Positions 6,247 through 9,540 of a stretch of DNA of 9,540 bases are shown piece by piece (the stretch's first letter is position 1; each line of letters starts with the position of its first letter). The stretch comes from Actinomycetota bacterium (GTDB lineage: Bacteria; Actinomycetota; Acidimicrobiia; Acidimicrobiales; Microtrichaceae): the NCBI GenBank assembly GCA_005777415.1, contig SXMI01000150.1, forward strand, positions 1-9,540. The letters are read 5' to 3'. Below the pieces are notes generated by a model. The model searched no databases and was not told the origin of the DNA. It was given only the letters and a program-made list of their open reading frames with translations. Both the position numbers and the translations under genes were made by a program.

Positions 6247-6270
6247 GCTGCCGGACGGGTGTGACACCGA
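6227..6270. repeat. Spaced inverted repeat flanking the rmuC start
   Basis: TCGGTGTC (6227-6234) and GACACCGA (6263-6270) are perfect 8-base inverted copies separated by 28 bases and enclosing the rmuC start codon. A small palindrome, CCCGG-A-CCGGG (6273-6283), lies just beyond, in the gap before the divergent peptidase gene. These could be regulatory, or an RNA hairpin covering the rmuC start, but chance is a real alternative in such GC-rich DNA. Confidence 0.3.
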
Positions 6271-6296
6271 ACCCCGGACCGGGCGATGCTGGGGCG

Positions 6297-7061
6297 GTGT
6301 TCGGATCCAGACGCCGTCGGGAGCGGCAGGCGGCGATCGACGCCGGCATGCCCGCATCGTGGCGTTCCCTCTGCGACAGCCGGTTCCCATGGCTCGCGAC
6401 CCTGGACGCAGACCGTTCCGAACGGTGGGAGCGGCGTACCCACGAGATGGTGCTCGACGTGTCCTGGGAGCCCGCCCGGGGATTCGAGGTGACCGACGAG
6501 ATGCGCCTCACGGTGGCGGGTCTGGCCCAGTTGCTCGTCGTCGACCAGCCCGACGGGGCGCTCGCGGCGGTCCGGTCCGTGGTGCTCCATCCGACGACCA
6601 TCGTGATGGCGGGGGAGCACTCACAGGTCGACGGGATCGTCACGGACGAACCGACACCGATCCTGGGTGAGGCGGTGGAGCACGGCCCGCTCCTGTTCGC
6701 CTGGGACGAGGTGGTCCACGACGTCGAGCACCCGGAGCGGGGCCGCAACGTCGTCCTGCACGAGTGCGCCCACGTGCTCGACCACCTCGACGGCGTGGTC
6801 GACGGGACCCCGCCGATCGCCGATCCCGAACTCGCACAGCGGTGGGTCGAGGCCTGCACCGAGGCCTACGAGGACGTCGTGGCCGGACGCGACCCCGGTG
6901 TGATCGACCCGTACGGCGGGGTCAACCCGGGGGAGTTCTTCGCCGTGCTCACCGAGGCGTACTTCTGCGAACCGCACGCACTGTGGTCCGCACACCCGGC
7001 GTTGGCCGAGGCGCTGGTCGACCTGTACGGGGTGGACCCCCGCACTTGGTGCGTGCACTGA
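6297..7061 (+). CDS. M90-family zinc metallopeptidase (MtfA-like)
   Basis: This belongs to the MtfA/DUF980 group (peptidase family M90). In E. coli, MtfA is a cytosolic zinc aminopeptidase that also binds the glucose regulator Mlc; no such partner is visible here. From the GTG at 6297 it has 254 residues and begins VFGSRRRRERQAA, resembling the usual short, basic MtfA N-terminus. An in-frame GTG at 6261 would add 12 residues and is the alternative start. The zinc site LHECAH gives His155, Glu156 and His159. The probable third ligand is Glu220 in EFFAVLTEAYF (213-223), at the spacing typical of MtfA. No signal peptide or membrane segment is seen, so it should be cytoplasmic. It diverges from rmuC with about 50 bases between the starts and is followed closely by a hairpin terminator. 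Its substrate and regulation are unknown. Confidence 0.85.
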   Translation: MFGSRRRRERQAAIDAGMPASWRSLCDSRFPWLATLDADRSERWERRTHEMVLDVSWEPARGFEVTDEMRLTVAGLAQLLVVDQPDGALAAVRSVVLHPTTIVMAGEHSQVDGIVTDEPTPILGEAVEHGPLLFAWDEVVHDVEHPERGRNVVLHECAHVLDHLDGVVDGTPPIADPELAQRWVEACTEAYEDVVAGRDPGVIDPYGGVNPGEFFAVLTEAYFCEPHALWSAHPALAEALVDLYGVDPRTWCVH

Positions 7062-7063
7062 GT

Positions 7064-7091
7064 CCCCGGCCCTGACCGGAGCGGGCCGGGG
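7064..7091 (+). terminator. Strong GC stem-loop after the M90 peptidase gene
   Basis: CCCCGGCCC (7064-7072) and GGGCCGGGG (7083-7091) form a perfect 9-bp stem with a 10-base loop, starting two bases after the stop codon (7059-7061). No U-run follows, as is common for actinobacterial terminators. The hairpin reaches the GTG at 7092, which argues against that codon as a start for the downstream gene. Confidence 0.65.
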
Positions 7092-7100
7092 GTGAGCCTC

Positions 7101-7106
7101 TACAGT
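7101..7106 (+). promoter_or_regulatory. Possible -10 element of the mannosyltransferase operon
   Basis: TACAGT sits between the hairpin terminator and the start at 7143 and would give a leader of about 30 bases. No convincing -35 hexamer is found at normal spacing (CTGACC at 7072-7077 is too far). The call rests on position and the TAnnnT pattern only. Confidence 0.3.
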
Positions 7107-7132
7107 TGGCCCGACCCGACCGACCCGCCAGC

Positions 7133-7137
7133 AGGAG
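7133..7137 (+). promoter_or_regulatory. Ribosome binding site deciding the start at 7143
   Basis: AGGAG is followed by CCCCT and then GTG at 7143-7145, a good Shine-Dalgarno at normal spacing. The upstream in-frame GTG at 7092 abuts the terminator stem and has no such site, so 7143 is preferred. Confidence 0.7.
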
Positions 7138-7142
7138 CCCCT

Positions 7143-8738
7143 GTGAACCCCTCGACCTCCCCGATGGTCGCGGCCGATCCGGCCGGAGCCGACGGCGTCC
7201 CGAGCCGACCCGGACCGTGGCGGACGTCGGTCCGGGCGCTGCGCGGTCCGTTCGTCGACGGCGAGCTCCGCACCCCGGCCGTGGTCGGGCTGCTCGGGTC
7301 GATCGTGGCGGTGGTCGCCGGTGCGCTGATCCGCCCCGGGGGGTCGCCGACGCTGCTGTTCCCGCTCGAGGGTCGCTTCGTCATCTGGGGTGACCGCACC
7401 CTCGTCGTGCTGGTCTCGCTGGCCGGGGTCGGCGCTCTCCTGGCGGCGTGGGTGGCGGTCTTCAAGGTCGTCCGGCGCCGCTACCACGCCCACGACGCCG
7501 TGCCGGTGTCGACCGCGGTCGGGCTCTGGATCGTGTGGGCGATCCCGTTCGCCCTCGGCCCGGCGCTGTTCAGCCGGGACGTGTTCAGCTACGCGGGCCA
7601 GGGCGAGACGGTGGCGCAGGGGTTCGACCCGTCCACCCTGGGTGTCCGGGTGCTCGGGCAGTCCAACGAGTTCCTGGCGCTCGTGGACCCGGTCTGGCGT
7701 GGCACCCCGTGCCCGTACGGGCCGTTCTGGTTGTGGATCAGCTCGGGGTTCGCGACCCTCAGTGGTCACCAGCCGCTCGTGGCGGTCCTGATGTTCCGAC
7801 TCCTTGCGATCGCCTCGGTGGCGGTCTCGGTCTGGTGCCTGATCCGCCTGGCCCGTCACTACGGCGGTGACGTCTCGACCGTCGTCGTGCTCGCGGTCTG
7901 CAACCCGATCGTGATGCTGCACGCCATCTCGGGGGCGCACAACGAGGCGTTGATGATGGCGCTGATCCTGGTCGGGATGGTGCTCGCCGTGGAGGGCTAC
8001 CTGGTCCCGGCGGTCGTTGCCTGCGCGCTCGCGGCGGCGATCAAGATCCCGGCGTTCGCCGCAGTGGTCTTCCTGGGCTGGGCGGCCGCCGGTCCCGGCG
8101 CCACGTTCCTCCGGCGGATCTGGAGCACGGCGTGGGTCTCGGCGGTCGGCGGCGCCGTGGTGGCGGCCGTCTCGGTCGCCTCGGGCCTCGGGGTCGGATG
8201 GATCGGCGCCCTGCAGACGGCGGGCGGCGCCCGGTCGCTCGTAGCACCGGCGCGGGTGGCGGGCATTGCACTCGCCGACCTGCTCGGGTGGTTCGGCGTG
8301 GAGCTCTACGACGCGGACGTGAAGCGGGTGACGACCCTGCTCGGCCTGGCGCTCGCCGCCGCGCTGTCGGCGGTCATCCTGCTGCGGACCAAGGACCGGG
8401 TGCCGTTCGTGTCGCTGGGGCTGGCGCTCCTGATCGTGTCGCTGCTCGGTCCGGCGCTGTACCCGTGGTACGTGCTGCCGGCCTTCGCCATCATGGCGCT
8501 CACCCTCCGCGAGTCACGGATGTGGCTGCTCGTCGTGCTGTCGGTGATCGGATGCGTGATCACGTTCCCGTCGGGCACGACCGCGCTCTACCGGGTGGGC
8601 GGCCTGGGTGCCTGGATCGTCCCGGCGATCGTGGTGGGCGGGCTGGTCTACTGGTACCGGACCCTGCGTCCCCGCGGTGACGCCGCCGACGAGCCGGCCG
8701 ACCTGGAACCGGTCCCGGCGAGCGGCCCGTTCGGTTGA
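7143..8738 (+). CDS. mptB: Polyprenol-phosphate-mannose-dependent alpha-1,6-mannosyltransferase, MptA/MptB-like (GT-C)
   Basis: This multi-spanning GT-C glycosyltransferase probably uses polyprenyl-phosphate mannose on the outer face of the membrane to extend a mannan chain; MptA and MptB do this for lipomannan in mycobacteria and corynebacteria. From the GTG at 7143 the product has 531 residues. After a Pro/Ala-rich leader of about 40 residues there are roughly a dozen hydrophobic segments. Family hallmarks are SRDVFSYAGQGE (144-155), with Asp146 in the first large external loop at the usual GT-C acidic position, and WRGTPCPYGPFWLW (185-198). ISGAHNEALM (262-271), AIKIPAF (299-305) and LLGPALYPWYVLPA (434-447) follow. 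The tail is acidic and Pro-rich. The next gene overlaps its stop by four bases, so the two are probably made together. MptB versus MptA is a family-level call, and the real acceptor is unknown. Confidence 0.78.
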   Translation: MNPSTSPMVAADPAGADGVPSRPGPWRTSVRALRGPFVDGELRTPAVVGLLGSIVAVVAGALIRPGGSPTLLFPLEGRFVIWGDRTLVVLVSLAGVGALLAAWVAVFKVVRRRYHAHDAVPVSTAVGLWIVWAIPFALGPALFSRDVFSYAGQGETVAQGFDPSTLGVRVLGQSNEFLALVDPVWRGTPCPYGPFWLWISSGFATLSGHQPLVAVLMFRLLAIASVAVSVWCLIRLARHYGGDVSTVVVLAVCNPIVMLHAISGAHNEALMMALILVGMVLAVEGYLVPAVVACALAAAIKIPAFAAVVFLGWAAAGPGATFLRRIWSTAWVSAVGGAVVAAVSVASGLGVGWIGALQTAGGARSLVAPARVAGIALADLLGWFGVELYDADVKRVTTLLGLALAAALSAVILLRTKDRVPFVSLGLALLIVSLLGPALYPWYVLPAFAIMALTLRESRMWLLVVLSVIGCVITFPSGTTALYRVGGLGAWIVPAIVVGGLVYWYRTLRPRGDAADEPADLEPVPASGPFG

Positions 8739-9540
8739 CGGACCACGGGTCGGCTCCGGCCGACCGTCCCGCCGCGGGTCGCCGCGACACGGTCCGCTGG
8801 TTCGCGACCACGGCCGCCGTGCTCTCGGTCGGCGCCTCGCTGGCGAGGTTGTGGTCGTCGACGCCGACGAGCCGGATCGACTTCTACGTCTACGGCGAGG
8901 CGATCGCCTTCGCCCGTGGCGGCGGGTCGCTCTACGACTTCGCCTACGAGGTCCTGGGGCTGCCGTTCCTGTACCCGCCGTTCGCCGCGCTGGTGCTCTG
9001 GCCGGCGTCGGTGCTCACGGACCGGACCGGCGAGGTGCTGGGGCTGCTGGTGACGATGGGCTGCACCGTGGCGTTCCTGGGGGTCGTCGGTTCGTCGCTG
9101 GCCCCGGTGGTCGCCCGTCGGTGGTCGGAGGCTCCGCTCGCCCGGCCGGTGGTGCTCGTCCCGGCGGTGATCGCGGCGGGTGTGTGGGCCATGCCGGTGA
9201 CGCTGACGGCGCGGCTCGGTCAGGTGAACGCGCTCATCGCCGCGCTGGTCGTGCTCGACGTCTGGCTCGTCCGCCGGGCGGCGTCGGGCGCGCCGAGCCG
9301 CATCGCCGGTGTCGGCACGGGCCTGGCAGCGGCGATCAAGCTGACGCCGGCCGCCCTGGTCCCGTACTTCCTGCTGGTCCGACGGGGTCGCCAGGCCGCT
9401 GTCGCCGTGGTGGCCGCGCTGCTGGCGACCGCAGCGGGGGCGCTGGTGTTCCCCGCCGACACGTGGCGCTACTTCACCGCCGAGGTGTTCTCCACGGATC
9501 GGGCGCCGGACGTGTCGATCATCTTCAACCACTCCGTCCG
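8735..9540 (+). CDS. GT87-family (DUF2029/PimE-like) mannosyltransferase, cut by the window edge
   Basis: The open frame runs from a TTG at 8735 to the right edge (268 codons seen, no stop), so the 3' end is missing. The TTG overlaps the TGA of the preceding gene (TTGA), indicating translational coupling; no better start with a family-like N-terminus is seen. Visible features are a first membrane helix (about 21-38), then SRIDFYVYGEA (46-56) with Asp49 at the conserved GT-C acid position, and SLYDFAYE (65-72). LYPPFAALVLWP (79-90), RLGQVNALIAAL (160-171), LAAAIKLTPAALVPYFLLVRR (197-217) and a terminal NHSV (265-268) follow. These are the marks of GT87 polyprenyl-phosphate-mannose-dependent alpha-1,2-mannosyltransferases such as PimE. 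With its MptB-like neighbour it probably builds or branches an envelope mannan. The exact linkage and acceptor are not readable. Confidence 0.82.
   Translation, partial: MTDHGSAPADRPAAGRRDTVRWFATTAAVLSVGASLARLWSSTPTSRIDFYVYGEAIAFARGGGSLYDFAYEVLGLPFLYPPFAALVLWPASVLTDRTGEVLGLLVTMGCTVAFLGVVGSSLAPVVARRWSEAPLARPVVLVPAVIAAGVWAMPVTLTARLGQVNALIAALVVLDVWLVRRAASGAPSRIAGVGTGLAAAIKLTPAALVPYFLLVRRGRQAAVAVVAALLATAAGALVFPADTWRYFTAEVFSTDRAPDVSIIFNHSV

Noticed and set aside
6247..6390. N-terminal extension of rmuC
   Set aside because: The extra 48 residues precede the normal membrane segment, are Arg/Pro-rich and overlap the divergent M90 gene. The ATG at 6246 gives a standard RmuC N-terminus.
7092..7142. 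Upstream GTG start for the MptB-like gene
   Set aside because: It abuts the terminator stem and lacks a ribosome binding site, while GTG 7143 has a good AGGAG.
6621..7940. Minus-strand frame of 439 codons across the M90 and MptB-like genes
   Set aside because: It has His/Arg/Asp-rich, low-complexity translation, runs through the terminator hairpin and is antisense to two genes with clear motifs.
8648..9532. Minus-strand frame of 294 codons at the right edge
   Set aside because: It is rich in Arg/His/Asp with no domain, and the plus strand carries a clear GT87 protein in this interval.

Overview
The window is GC-rich, with strong G/C preference at third codon positions. Of the seven coding sequences that start inside it, five use GTG and one TTG; only rmuC uses ATG. 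Six of the seven stops are TGA on the reading adopted here. The gene content (actinobacterial-length xylose isomerase, a paired FadE-type acyl-CoA dehydrogenase module, an MptB-like polyprenol-phosphate mannosyltransferase followed by a GT87 enzyme) points to the chromosome of a high-GC actinobacterium. A non-mycolic lineage such as Acidimicrobiia is possible, but the genus cannot be read from the sequence. No tRNA, rRNA, CRISPR array, transposase or phage gene was seen, so this looks like ordinary core or metabolic chromosome.

Layout. (1) 64-2678, minus strand: a xylA-xylB operon with a 4-base stop/start overlap, converting D-xylose to xylulose and then xylulose 5-phosphate. (2) 2679-2865: a divergent intergenic region of about 190 bases, rich in perfect inverted repeats. 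Two of them sit just before the likely start of the next gene. (3) 2866-5113, plus strand: two acyl-CoA dehydrogenase genes in tandem, one of normal architecture and one short and degenerate, as in the heteromeric FadE pairs of actinobacterial lipid and sterol catabolism. (4) 5152-6246, minus strand: rmuC, convergent with the dehydrogenases. (5) 6297-7061, plus strand: an M90/MtfA-like zinc peptidase, divergent from rmuC and followed by a strong GC hairpin. (6) 7143-9540, plus strand: two integral-membrane GT-C mannosyltransferases that overlap by 4 bases. The second runs off the right edge. They are likely an envelope-glycan (lipomannan-like) operon.

The most notable observation is in the first acyl-CoA dehydrogenase. 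An in-frame TAG at 4009-4011 falls inside the conserved C-terminal motif (GTN-stop-SQRNIVAERVLGLPRK). The frame stays open and family-like to a TGA at 4060-4062, only 4 bases before the partner gene starts. This looks like a recent GAG-to-TAG nonsense change, a base-call error or, less likely, readthrough. No new multi-gene system is evident; the other findings are local regulatory-type structures and start-site questions.
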